A DNA stretch of 6,643 nt, taken from assembly GCA_001805165.1 (NCBI GenBank), contig MHEI01000003.1, positions 1 to 6,643 of the forward strand, given 5' to 3'. Made by a program: the position numbers and the translations under genes. The notes under the pieces are model-generated. The model worked only from the letters and a program-made list of their open reading frames with translations. It made no database searches and was not told where the DNA came from. Source of the DNA: Nitrospirae bacterium RBG_16_43_11. Lineage in GTDB: Bacteria > Nitrospirota > 9FT-COMBO-42-15 > HDB-SIOI813. This document shows, piece by piece, positions 1 to 6,493 of this stretch; position 1 is the first letter of the stretch; every line of letters begins with the position of its first letter.

Positions 1-114
1 TATCATCTCTCCATTTTTTATACGTAATGAGTCGCGGAGGTGCTTTAATAGTTCACCTGTTATTCTGACTTTATTTTCTTTTACTTGATTTTTGTTGATG
101 AAGAAGACAGACAA
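1..114 (-). CDS. rsmE: 16S rRNA (uracil-1498-N3)-methyltransferase RsmE, N-terminal fragment (3' end outside window)
   Basis: Only the first 38 codons are present; the family is usually about 230-250 residues, so most of the gene lies beyond the left edge. RsmE methylates N3 of U1498 in 16S rRNA on the assembled small subunit. The visible part matches the PUA-like N-terminal domain: a Phe-Phe near the start (SVFFINKNQ, in place of the common HRFF), then ITGELLKHLRDSLRIKNGE, the counterpart of the 'TGEDAHHLRxVLRLxxGD' block. The start is TTG at 114-112. The frame is the same as dnaJ and is closed just upstream by two tandem TAA codons, and no ATG or GTG occurs before the conserved block, so TTG is the only sensible start. 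No close Shine-Dalgarno is visible; the nearest AAAGG is about 20 bases upstream, inside dnaJ. Starting nine bases after the dnaJ stop suggests reinitiation by ribosomes finishing dnaJ. rsmE downstream of dnaJ is a known arrangement, often with prmA between them; prmA is absent here. The methyltransferase (SPOUT) domain is not visible. Confidence 0.82.
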   Translation of the reverse strand, partial: MSVFFINKNQVKENKVRITGELLKHLRDSLRIKNGEMI

Positions 115-123
115 GGGTGTTTA

Positions 124-1233
124 TTAAAAAATATCCTTTACCTTTCGAAAGAAGCTGCCACTGCCGGCATTTATATCCTCTCCGGAAATCTTCGCATACT
201 CTTCCAGGAGTTCTTTCTGTTTGGGGGTAAGTTTCTTTGGAATCTGAACATCTATTTGGACAATCTGATCTCCTGTACCGTAACCCCTGAGGTCCGGGAT
301 GCCTTTGCCCTTTATACGTAACATGCTTCCAGGCTGCGTTCCCGGCGGTATATTGAGAGACACATTTCCCCTTAACGTAGGGACTTCCATCTTGGAACCA
401 AGGGCTACCTGAACAAAACTTAAAGGGATACTGCATATAACATCATTCCCCTCTCTAACAAAGAACGGGTGTTCTCTAACTGTAATGACGATATAGAGGT
501 CGCCAGGCGGTCCCCCTTCTGTCCCTGCCTCACCCTCACCGGTAAGTCTTAACCTTGAACCTGCCTCAACGCCGGGAGGTACCTTTACTGAAAGTGTGCG
601 CTCCTTTTGTATTCTCTTCCTGCCGTGGCATTTACCGCACGGGTCCGTGATAAGACGTCCCTCACCGTTACAATGAGAACATGTCCTCGTAAGCGTAAAG
701 AAGCCCTGTTGAAATCTGATCTGACCGGTTCCCTTACAGGTAGGACAGACTGATTGCTTTGTAGAAGACTTTGCCCCTGTGCCATTACATGCGGCACAAG
801 CCTCCATACGGGGTATGTTTATCTTGGTATCTAACCCAAACGCTGCCTCTTCGAAGGATATTTCAAGGTTATATCTGAGGTCTGCACCTTTTTGGGCATG
901 CCTGCCCCTCCTTGTACCTGCCCCAAAAAAGTCTTCGAAGATATCCTCGAAGATATCACCAAAGCCGCCGACACCTCCAAAGCCCTCAGCGCCTCTGAAA
1001 CCTCCCCCCGCCATTCCATGTCCAAACGTATCATATTTCTTACGTTTTTCGGGGTCGCTTAATATCTCGTACGCCTCGTTTATCTCTTTAAATTTCTCTT
1101 CTGACTCTTTATCTCCCTGAGTTTTGTCAGGATGGTGGCGAATAGCAAGTCTGCGGTAGGCCTTTTTTATATCTTCACCGGCTGCATCACGCCCTACACC
1201 CAGCACTTCATAGTAATCTCTCTTAGAGGACAA
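124..1233 (-). CDS. dnaJ: Chaperone protein DnaJ (Hsp40, type I)
   Basis: Full-length type I J-protein, 369 residues (family about 370-380). It delivers unfolded clients to DnaK and stimulates its ATPase in the cytoplasm. The J domain spans about residues 5-70 with HPD at 34-36. A Gly/Phe-rich region (about 71-109) contains a duplicated Asp-Ile-Phe-Glu unit at 93-100. The zinc domain has four Cys pairs: C146/C149, C163/C166, C185/C188 and C199/C202. The first three follow CxxCxGxG, while the fourth reads CGKCHGRK, so its last Gly is Lys206. The C-terminal client-binding domains follow ([13 protein letters not shown] at 218-230, [17 protein letters not shown] at 295-311). The start is TTG at 1233-1231: an in-frame TAA lies two codons upstream, the conserved RDYYEVLGV begins at residue 5, and GGAG sits 10 bases before the TTG. 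The next possible start (GTG, residue 10) would cut into the J domain. It lies 26 bases after dnaK and nine before rsmE, so it is very probably cotranscribed with both. The gene ends with tandem TAA TAA. Confidence 0.97.
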   Translation of the reverse strand: MSSKRDYYEVLGVGRDAAGEDIKKAYRRLAIRHHPDKTQGDKESEEKFKEINEAYEILSDPEKRKKYDTFGHGMAGGGFRGAEGFGGVGGFGDIFEDIFEDFFGAGTRRGRHAQKGADLRYNLEISFEEAAFGLDTKINIPRMEACAACNGTGAKSSTKQSVCPTCKGTGQIRFQQGFFTLTRTCSHCNGEGRLITDPCGKCHGRKRIQKERTLSVKVPPGVEAGSRLRLTGEGEAGTEGGPPGDLYIVITVREHPFFVREGNDVICSIPLSFVQVALGSKMEVPTLRGNVSLNIPPGTQPGSMLRIKGKGIPDLRGYGTGDQIVQIDVQIPKKLTPKQKELLEEYAKISGEDINAGSGSFFRKVKDIF

Positions 1234-1243
1234 TTCTTATCTG

Positions 1244-1247
1244 CTCC
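1244..1247 (-). promoter_or_regulatory. Ribosome binding site of dnaJ (supports the TTG start)
   Basis: On the minus strand GGAG lies 10 bases before the TTG at 1233, within the 26-base dnaK-dnaJ gap. With the in-frame TAA between it and the TTG, it fixes the dnaJ start. It is shorter than the dnaK site, which suggests weaker initiation. Confidence 0.6.
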
Positions 1248-1259
1248 AATAACTTTTTA

Positions 1260-3194
1260 TTACTTCTTATCCTTATCCACTTCTTCGAAGTCTGCATCTA
1301 CAACATCTTCTTTGGGTTTGCTTTCTGCTCCGGCTTCCGGTCCTGCTCCTGCTTCACTTCCTCCCCCGGCAGCGCCTCCAGGTTGAGCTGCAGCCTTCTT
1401 GTACATCTCCTCAGCAAGTTTATGTGAAACAGTGCTTAATTCCTGTATAGCATTCCTTATAGACTCCACATTGTCAGACTCTAAAGCCTTTCTCGTGCTT
1501 TCAATAGCTGCCTGAATACTGGATTTCTCATCCTCTGATACCTTATCTCCAAATTCTTTCAGAGACTTATCAACCGAATAGACCATGTTATCCGCTTCAT
1601 TCCTGACCTCTGCAAGCTCTTTCTTTTTCTTATCCTCTTCTGCATGAGACTCTGCATCTCTTACCATCTGTTTTATCTCGTCCTCTTTTAAACCGCTTGA
1701 GGCAGTAATCCTGATTGACTGCTCTTTACCTGTGGCCTTATCCTTTGCCGAGACATGGACAATTCCGTTTGCATCAATGTCAAATGTCACTTCAATCTGA
1801 GGGATACCACGGGGGGCAGATGGAATACCCATGAGCTCAAACATACCCAGCATTTTATTATCTCCAGCCATCTCTCTTTCACCCTGACAGACTTTTATAG
1901 TAACTGCGGTCTGACTGTCTGCAGCAGTTGAGAAAATCTGACTCTTACGTGAAGGGATCGTGGTGTTCCTCTCTATCAACTTGGTAAAAACTCCACCCAG
2001 TGTCTCAATACCAAGGGAAAGAGGGGTTACATCAAGGAGAAGGACATCCTTAACCTCCCCTTTCAATACTCCACCCTGGATTGCAGCCCCGATAGCAACT
2101 ACCTCATCAGGGTTTACACCCTTGTGTGGTTCCTTGTCAAAGAAGTCACGAACCACTTTCTGTACTTTGGGCATCCTCGTCTGTCCACCCACCAGCACAA
2201 CTTCATCAATTTGTTTTGCCGTAACACCGGCATCTTCCATAGCACGCCGGCATGGAGTAACAGAACCGTCAACCAGATCATCGGTAAGCTGCTCTAACTT
2301 TGCCCTTGAAAGTTTCATGGTGAGATGTTTTGGCCCTGAGGCATCGGCAGTAATAAACGGCAGGTTGATATCTGTCTCCATCGAGGATGACAACTCTATC
2401 TTTGCCTTTTCAGCAGCTTCCTTCAACCTCTGAAGGGCCATCTTATCTTTTCTGAGATCAATCCCCTGATCTTTCCTGAATTCATCAGCCATCCAGTCAA
2501 TAATGCGGAGGTCAAAGTCGTCTCCTCCAAGGTAGGTATTACCATTAGTGGATTTGACCTCAAATACCCCCTCACCAATCTCAAGGATAGAGACATCAAA
2601 CGTTCCTCCACCCAAATCATAAACCGCTATCCTCTCATCCTTCTTCTTATCAAGACCATACGCTAAGGATGCTGCTGTTGGTTCGTTTATGATTCTTAAT
2701 ACATTGAGACCCGAAATACGCCCTGCATCTTTTGTTGCCTGTCTCTGACTGTCATCAAAGTATGCAGGAACAGTAACTACTGCCTCTGTTACGGTCTCTC
2801 CAAGATAATCTTCTGCAGTCTGTTTCATCTTTTGCAGGATCATTGCTGATATCTCGGCAGGGCTGTATGCTTTACCCCTTGCCTCAACATGCGCATCACC
2901 GTTTGATGCCTCAACTATCTTGTATGGAAGCCGCTTCGCTGCCTCAGTTACCATAGTGGCATTAAACTTGCGGCCTATTAACCTCTTTATTGAAAATATC
3001 GTGTTTTCCGGATTTGTTATTGCCTGACGTTTGGCTATAGCCCCAACCAGCCTTTCACCTTTATCCGTGAAAGCAACAACTGACGGTGTTGTACGGCTTC
3101 CCTCAGAATTAGGTATAACTACAGGTTCTCCCCCTGTCATAACAGCTACACATGAATTTGTGGTTCCAAGGTCTATACCAATAACTTTTCCCAT
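1260..3194 (-). CDS. dnaK: Chaperone protein DnaK (Hsp70)
   Basis: Complete 644-residue Hsp70, close to the family length. The ATP-driven chaperone binds exposed hydrophobic stretches of clients and cycles with DnaJ (ATPase stimulation) and GrpE (nucleotide exchange) in the cytoplasm. The nucleotide-binding domain is about 1-380: phosphate-1 loop [10 protein letters not shown] at 6-15, catalytic Lys70, Glu171 in [13 protein letters not shown], phosphate-2 loop DLGGGTFD at 193-200 and [10 protein letters not shown] at 333-342. The hydrophobic interdomain linker is DVLLLDVTP at 383-391, followed by the beta substrate-binding domain (to about 505) and the helical lid (to about 600). A Gly/Ala/Glu-rich tail (602-625) ends in the usual acidic [15 protein letters not shown]. 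The segment around residues 77-105 is present, as in Gram-negative Hsp70s and unlike most Firmicutes. The ATG start at 3194 follows AAGGAGG at a nine-base spacing. An 88-base gap separates it from grpE and contains a candidate promoter, so dnaK-dnaJ may have extra transcription of its own. No defects are seen. Confidence 0.99.
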   Translation of the reverse strand: MGKVIGIDLGTTNSCVAVMTGGEPVVIPNSEGSRTTPSVVAFTDKGERLVGAIAKRQAITNPENTIFSIKRLIGRKFNATMVTEAAKRLPYKIVEASNGDAHVEARGKAYSPAEISAMILQKMKQTAEDYLGETVTEAVVTVPAYFDDSQRQATKDAGRISGLNVLRIINEPTAASLAYGLDKKKDERIAVYDLGGGTFDVSILEIGEGVFEVKSTNGNTYLGGDDFDLRIIDWMADEFRKDQGIDLRKDKMALQRLKEAAEKAKIELSSSMETDINLPFITADASGPKHLTMKLSRAKLEQLTDDLVDGSVTPCRRAMEDAGVTAKQIDEVVLVGGQTRMPKVQKVVRDFFDKEPHKGVNPDEVVAIGAAIQGGVLKGEVKDVLLLDVTPLSLGIETLGGVFTKLIERNTTIPSRKSQIFSTAADSQTAVTIKVCQGEREMAGDNKMLGMFELMGIPSAPRGIPQIEVTFDIDANGIVHVSAKDKATGKEQSIRITASSGLKEDEIKQMVRDAESHAEEDKKKKELAEVRNEADNMVYSVDKSLKEFGDKVSEDEKSSIQAAIESTRKALESDNVESIRNAIQELSTVSHKLAEEMYKKAAAQPGGAAGGGSEAGAGPEAGAESKPKEDVVDADFEEVDKDKK

Positions 3195-3203
3195 AATACT
3201 ATT

Positions 3204-3210
3204 CCTCCTT
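3204..3210 (-). promoter_or_regulatory. Strong Shine-Dalgarno of dnaK
   Basis: The minus strand reads AAGGAGG, a near-perfect anti-SD match, nine bases before the dnaK ATG. It is the strongest ribosome binding site in the window and, with the only ATG of the three chaperone genes, suggests high dnaK translation. Confidence 0.85.
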
Positions 3211-3233
3211 TATTAAGAAAAAAACTCCACTTA

Positions 3234-3262
3234 TTTATAACCATCATGACGTTGGGTTTCAA
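3234..3262 (-). promoter_or_regulatory. Candidate sigma-70-type promoter upstream of dnaK
   Basis: On the minus strand TTGAAA (3262-3257) is followed after exactly 17 bases by TATAAA (3239-3234). Each hexamer matches the housekeeping consensus at five of six positions. Transcription would begin roughly 25-35 bases before the dnaK ATG, leaving room for the Shine-Dalgarno. The -35 in its context reads CTTGAAA, which is also the sigma-32 (RpoH) -35 consensus, but no C-rich CCCCAT-like -10 follows, so a heat-shock sigma assignment is not supported. It lies in the largest gap of the window (88 bases). This is inferred from motif match only. Confidence 0.5.
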
Positions 3263-3282
3263 GTCTATATGAAAATATACTA

Positions 3283-3840
3283 TTACTCACCCTGCTTATT
3301 CTTCGCAACACTTACAAGAGAATGTCTTAATACCCTGTCATTAAGAATGTAACCTTTACGAAACTCTTCCACTATAACATTATCATCACAGGTATCTGAT
3401 TCGACCATGGATACGGCATGATGCCTTGCCGGATCAAACAATTGCCCCACTGACTCTATGAATTGAACCCCGTGTTTTTCAAATACGCCCATAAATTCTT
3501 TCATCGTTAATTCAAGGCCATCTATAAGTGAGTCAAATTCTTTTTTATCCTTTGAGTGAGTAATTGCTCGTTCCATATTATCAATTACCGGCAGAAGGTC
3601 GCCAAGGATCTTCTCATTGGCAAATTTTACGGAATCATTCATTTCCCTGTTCATCCGCTTCCTGAAGTTCTCCATCTCTGCAAGCGTTCTCACATATTTA
3701 TCCTGAAACTCCCTGCACTCCGCCTCTTTTTTCTCCAGCGCCTCTTTCATCGCATCAATGTTCATAACCTCACCAGGAGTTCTATCTTCTTCATTAATTT
3801 GATCCTCGTTTATTATTTCGCCTGTCTCATTATCTGCCAA
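3283..3840 (-). CDS. grpE: Nucleotide exchange factor GrpE
   Basis: Complete 185-residue GrpE, normal for the family. The dimeric cytoplasmic protein releases ADP from DnaK and so sets the rate of client release. Residues 1-25 are acidic and low in complexity. A charged, probably coiled-coil stretch runs from about 28 to 75 and contains the typical YVRTLAEMENFRKRMNRE at 49-66. The four-helix region follows (ILGDLLPVIDNMERAI, 78-93), then the C-terminal beta domain that contacts DnaK, with FDPARHHAV (135-143, usual FDPxxHxAV) and GYILNDRVLRHSLVSVAK (163-180). The start is TTG at 3840-3838: an in-frame TAA lies three codons upstream, and GGAGG sits nine bases before the TTG. The first in-frame ATG is residue 26, which would remove the acidic leader and ignore the good Shine-Dalgarno. 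It lies 35 bases after coaX with no clear promoter between, so it is probably transcribed from upstream. hrcA, commonly the gene before grpE, is replaced here by coaX. Confidence 0.97.
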   Translation of the reverse strand: MADNETGEIINEDQINEEDRTPGEVMNIDAMKEALEKKEAECREFQDKYVRTLAEMENFRKRMNREMNDSVKFANEKILGDLLPVIDNMERAITHSKDKKEFDSLIDGLELTMKEFMGVFEKHGVQFIESVGQLFDPARHHAVSMVESDTCDDNVIVEEFRKGYILNDRVLRHSLVSVAKNKQGE

Positions 3841-3849
3841 TGTACTTTA

Positions 3850-3854
3850 CCTCC
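3850..3854 (-). promoter_or_regulatory. Ribosome binding site of grpE (supports the TTG start)
   Basis: GGAGG on the minus strand lies nine bases before TTG at 3840, and an in-frame TAA overlaps its downstream edge. An ATG that begins just upstream of the GGAGG is out of frame with grpE, so it is not an alternative start. Confidence 0.75.
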
Positions 3855-3875
3855 ATAAAATATTTCTAACCTGAC

Positions 3876-4643
3876 TTAACCTTTATTCATCTCAAAAACA
3901 AGTCTGAGACCCTCAAGTGTCAGCATGGGGTTAATCTCTTTTATACTTCTTGAATGTGAAGCAATCAATTCAGCCAGTCCACCTGTTGCTATAACATATG
4001 GTTCTCCGGTTATCTCTTTTTTCATCCGCTCGACTAATTCATCTACCAGTCCGGCGTAACCATATATAATACCGGATTGTATACTCGACACGGTATCTGT
4101 CCCTATCACAGTCTCAGGCGCTTCCAGTGATATCTTTGGAAGCTTTGCTGCCCTCCGGGATAATGCATCGAGTGAAATCATAATACCCGGGACTATTACA
4201 CCACCCAGATATTCAGAATCTTTGCTTACAGCACAAAATGTCGTAGCCGTTCCAAAATCAATTATTATAACAGGGCCGCCATAAATTGTATAGGCTGCGA
4301 CTGCATTTACAATACGGTCTGCACCTACTTCCTTTGGGTTTTTATAGCATATCCTGATGCCCGTTTGAGTTTTTTCATCAACAAACACAGGGGTAACCTT
4401 AAAATACCTTTCCACCATCTTCCTGATTGTGGTTGATAGAAGCGGGACTACAGAAGCAATAATAACAGCGTCAATATCCTTTATCACGGCATTGGCAGAT
4501 TTGATAGCCTCACAAAAGAGCAGCCCGTATTCGTCTGCGGTCTTATGCTGATCCGAGTTTATTCGCCAGTAATCAATAAGATTTTGATTCTCATATAATC
4601 CGAAGACGATATTCGTATTTCCTACATCTATAGTCAGAAGCAT
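3876..4643 (-). CDS. coaX: Type III pantothenate kinase CoaX
   Basis: Complete 255-residue enzyme of the ASKHA fold. It phosphorylates pantothenate with ATP, the first committed step of CoA synthesis, in the cytoplasm. Type III enzymes generally need a monovalent cation and are not feedback-inhibited by CoA (family knowledge). The phosphate-1 motif is DVGNTNIVFG at 6-15 with Asp6. GADR at 107-110 carries the catalytic-type Asp109. Phosphate-2 is IDFGTATTF at 128-136 with Asp129. GGVIVPGI at 147-154 and ATGGLA at 219-224 are also as expected. It starts with ATG at 4643, 12 bases after the birA stop. Only a weak GAG precedes it, so translation may be coupled to birA. birA-coaX adjacency is common and has led to coaX being annotated as a Bvg accessory factor (Baf) in older records; the motifs here fit the kinase. 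No missing key residue is seen. Confidence 0.96.
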   Translation of the reverse strand: MLLTIDVGNTNIVFGLYENQNLIDYWRINSDQHKTADEYGLLFCEAIKSANAVIKDIDAVIIASVVPLLSTTIRKMVERYFKVTPVFVDEKTQTGIRICYKNPKEVGADRIVNAVAAYTIYGGPVIIIDFGTATTFCAVSKDSEYLGGVIVPGIMISLDALSRRAAKLPKISLEAPETVIGTDTVSSIQSGIIYGYAGLVDELVERMKKEITGEPYVIATGGLAELIASHSRSIKEINPMLTLEGLRLVFEMNKG

Positions 4644-4655
4644 ATATTACTCATA

Positions 4656-5642
4656 TTAAATAATTGAAACATCCCCTGCATATATAACCCTTTTTTTTCT
4701 CCAGTCAAGTCTTATTATAAGCCCCCCTTCAGGAGTAAAATCTTCAGCCACGCCTGTTATCACCTCACCTTGTAATGAGACATTGATATGCCTGCCAAGA
4801 ATATCACAACGCTTACACCACCTTTCGAAAATTGACATTACACCTTTATTCCTGAGATCTTCATAGTCTCTTTCCAGTGTCTCAATCAGGGTGCATAACA
4901 GGTTCATCCGATCCACTCTTTTACCTGTGCATCCCAAAAGCGAAGTTGCCGGCATCCGCAGGTTTTCAGGAAAATCCCCGTTCTTCATGTTAACATTTAT
5001 CCCTATACCAATTACAACGTAGTTTATCCGTTCCTGTTCGGCATTCATCTCCGTCAATATCCCTGAAACCTTCTTCCGATCAACAAGAATATCATTGGGC
5101 CACTTTATCATTGTCTCAAGTCCCGTAACATCCGTTATAGCCTGAGCAGTTGCGAGGGCGGCCATCATGGTCAACACAGGGGCATGTGGCGGAGATATAT
5201 CCGGCCTCAGTAATATAGAGACATAGAGATTGACATATTTTGGTGACACCCATGTACGCCCCATCCGTCCTTTACCGTGTGATTGTCCCTCTGCAAGGAC
5301 TACCAGCCCCTCTGCGGCGCCTTTTGCTCCACTGTCCATAGCAATATCATTAGTCGAATCCACCTCATCAAAAAACAGGAGATCCTTACCGATAATTCCG
5401 GTCTTTATTGAACCTTTTATCTCATCAGGAGACATACGGTCGGGTATTTCTACAAGCCGGTATCCTTTTGAAGGAATACTGTCAATGACATATCCCCTTT
5501 TCCTCAGACCCTCGATATGCTTCCATACTGCAGCCCTTGATACCTTAATTTTATTACTTAGGGTCTGACCTGACACGAAGTTATCCCTGCTATTTTTGAA
5601 GACATCAATTATCAGGTTGTCTATAAGTTCAGTTTGTCTCAT
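4656..5642 (-). CDS. birA: Bifunctional biotin-[acetyl-CoA-carboxylase] ligase / biotin operon repressor BirA
   Basis: Complete 328-residue class II biotin ligase. It makes biotinyl-AMP and transfers biotin to the carrier-protein lysine of biotin-dependent carboxylases. Residues 1-65 form a winged helix-turn-helix (SGQTLSNKIKVSRAAVWKHI at 24-43, then RKRGYVIDSIPSKGYRL at 47-63), so it may also repress biotin genes when loaded with biotinyl-AMP. The catalytic domain has STN at 96-98, the biotinyl-AMP loop GKGRMGRTW at 123-131, KWPNDIL at 180-186, KVSGILTE at 191-198 and GIGINVN at 212-218. The C-terminal SH3-like domain (about 280-328) has the usual GVAEDFTPEGGL and a terminal GDV. The ATG at 5642 overlaps the nadC stop as ATGA, so the two are translationally coupled. 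I recognised no biotin operator palindrome in this window, so the regulatory targets are presumably elsewhere, and repressor function is inferred from the HTH only. Confidence 0.96.
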   Translation of the reverse strand: MRQTELIDNLIIDVFKNSRDNFVSGQTLSNKIKVSRAAVWKHIEGLRKRGYVIDSIPSKGYRLVEIPDRMSPDEIKGSIKTGIIGKDLLFFDEVDSTNDIAMDSGAKGAAEGLVVLAEGQSHGKGRMGRTWVSPKYVNLYVSILLRPDISPPHAPVLTMMAALATAQAITDVTGLETMIKWPNDILVDRKKVSGILTEMNAEQERINYVVIGIGINVNMKNGDFPENLRMPATSLLGCTGKRVDRMNLLCTLIETLERDYEDLRNKGVMSIFERWCKRCDILGRHINVSLQGEVITGVAEDFTPEGGLIIRLDWRKKRVIYAGDVSII

Positions 5643-6493
5643 CCCTTCTCAATATCCATACTGATATTCACCCAGGCCGCTGAATGGATCAGTGCCCCGA
5701 CAGATATAATATCCACACCTGTCAATGCCACATCCCTCACCCTGTCAAGACTCATCCCGCCGGAAGCCTCTATCAGTATCTCCCTCTCATTATGCCCCTT
5801 TATAATCCTGACCGCCTCCCGCATCTTTGGAACATCCATGTTATCCAGCATTATTATATCAGCGCCACCCTTTACAGCGCCTTTAACCTCATCAAGGTTT
5901 CTCACCTCAACTTCAACCTTAACTGTATGGGGACAGTTCATCTTTGCAATTGATACGGCGTCTTCCACACCGGAAGTCAAGGCTATGTGATTTTCCTTGA
6001 TCAAGACCCCATCAAATAACCCGTACCTGTGATTAAAACAGCCTCCGGCCCTTACCGCATATTTCTCAAGGCATCTCAGCCCCGGAGTTGTCTTTCTCGT
6101 ATCTACAATACGGACAGGCAAACCTTTAACTGCGTCTGCATACCTTTTGGAGAGTGTAGCTATTCCTGACAGCCTCTGGAGGAAATTGAGGGCAACCCGC
6201 TCCCCTGTAAGGAGCGCTTTGCCCTTACCTGATACACGTGCTATAACAGTACCGGCCCCGATAGAATCCCCATCTGAAGCAAGTCCCTGAAAGAGTGCGT
6301 CCGCATCGAGCCTTTTAAACACTTCATCAGCAATAGCTATCCCGGCTAATACAATATCATCCTCTGCAGTTATAATCCCTTTGGCTGCAATGTTATCCGG
6401 AATTAGTAAGAATGAAGTAATATCACCATGCCCAATATCTTCAGACAGCGCTTTATCAATAATTTCTCTTGTTTGGTTCATTATTGAAGCCAT
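5639..6493 (-). CDS. nadC: Nicotinate-nucleotide pyrophosphorylase (carboxylating), quinolinate phosphoribosyltransferase
   Basis: Complete 284-residue NadC, normal for the family. It converts quinolinate and PRPP to nicotinate mononucleotide, CO2 and pyrophosphate in de novo NAD synthesis. N-terminal ALSEDIGHGDITS (15-27) is typical. The catalytic barrel shows GERVALNFLQRLSGIAT (97-113), DTRKTTPGLRCLEKYAV (131-147), GGCFNHRYGLFDGVLIKENH (150-169), KVEVEV (192-197), MLDNM (215-219) and EASGG (242-246). The late motif reads SVGALIHS (264-271), where the family normally has Thr for that Ile. Two starts are possible. ATG at 6493 overlaps the valS end by 13 bases. ATG at 6481 (residue 5) forms TAATG with the valS stop. 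Neither has a clear Shine-Dalgarno, and I kept the longer form. The 3' end overlaps birA by four bases (ATGA). nadA and nadB are not in the window. Confidence 0.97.
   Translation of the reverse strand: MASIMNQTREIIDKALSEDIGHGDITSFLLIPDNIAAKGIITAEDDIVLAGIAIADEVFKRLDADALFQGLASDGDSIGAGTVIARVSGKGKALLTGERVALNFLQRLSGIATLSKRYADAVKGLPVRIVDTRKTTPGLRCLEKYAVRAGGCFNHRYGLFDGVLIKENHIALTSGVEDAVSIAKMNCPHTVKVEVEVRNLDEVKGAVKGGADIIMLDNMDVPKMREAVRIIKGHNEREILIEASGGMSLDRVRDVALTGVDIISVGALIHSAAWVNISMDIEKG

Noticed and set aside
71..436. 121-residue minus-strand frame overlapping the 3' end of dnaJ and the start of rsmE
   Set aside because: It is out of frame with both real genes, its translation has no family resemblance, and both dnaJ and rsmE account for the sequence.
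1320..1390. Low-complexity stretch encoding Gly/Ala/Glu near the dnaK 3' end as a possible repeat or insertion
   Set aside because: Gly/Ala-rich disordered tails before the final acidic motif are normal in bacterial DnaK. No regular repeat unit is present.
1960..2433. 157-residue open frame on the plus strand opposite dnaK
   Set aside because: Long antisense frames opposite hsp70 genes are a well-known by-product of dnaK codon use. This one has no Shine-Dalgarno, no recognisable domain and a Ser/Thr/Pro-rich shadow composition.
3195..3282. Intrinsic terminator or CIRCE-like inverted repeat in the grpE-dnaK gap
   Set aside because: The only symmetric sequence is a short imperfect palindrome around TCATGA. 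There is no stable GC stem followed by a U-run, and no TTAGCACTC half-site.
3838..3860. ATG overlapping the grpE Shine-Dalgarno as an earlier grpE start
   Set aside because: It is out of frame with grpE, and an in-frame TAA lies between it and the TTG start.
3841..3930. Possible promoter or heat-shock element before grpE
   Set aside because: I looked for sigma-70, sigma-32 and CIRCE patterns. There are only poor hexamers with wrong spacing and a short AGGTTA direct repeat (period 10), none strong enough to call.
5634..5990. 118-residue plus-strand frame opposite nadC
   Set aside because: It lies wholly opposite well-conserved nadC codons, is Ser/Ile/Thr-rich and low in complexity, and shows no initiation signals. 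It is an antisense shadow.
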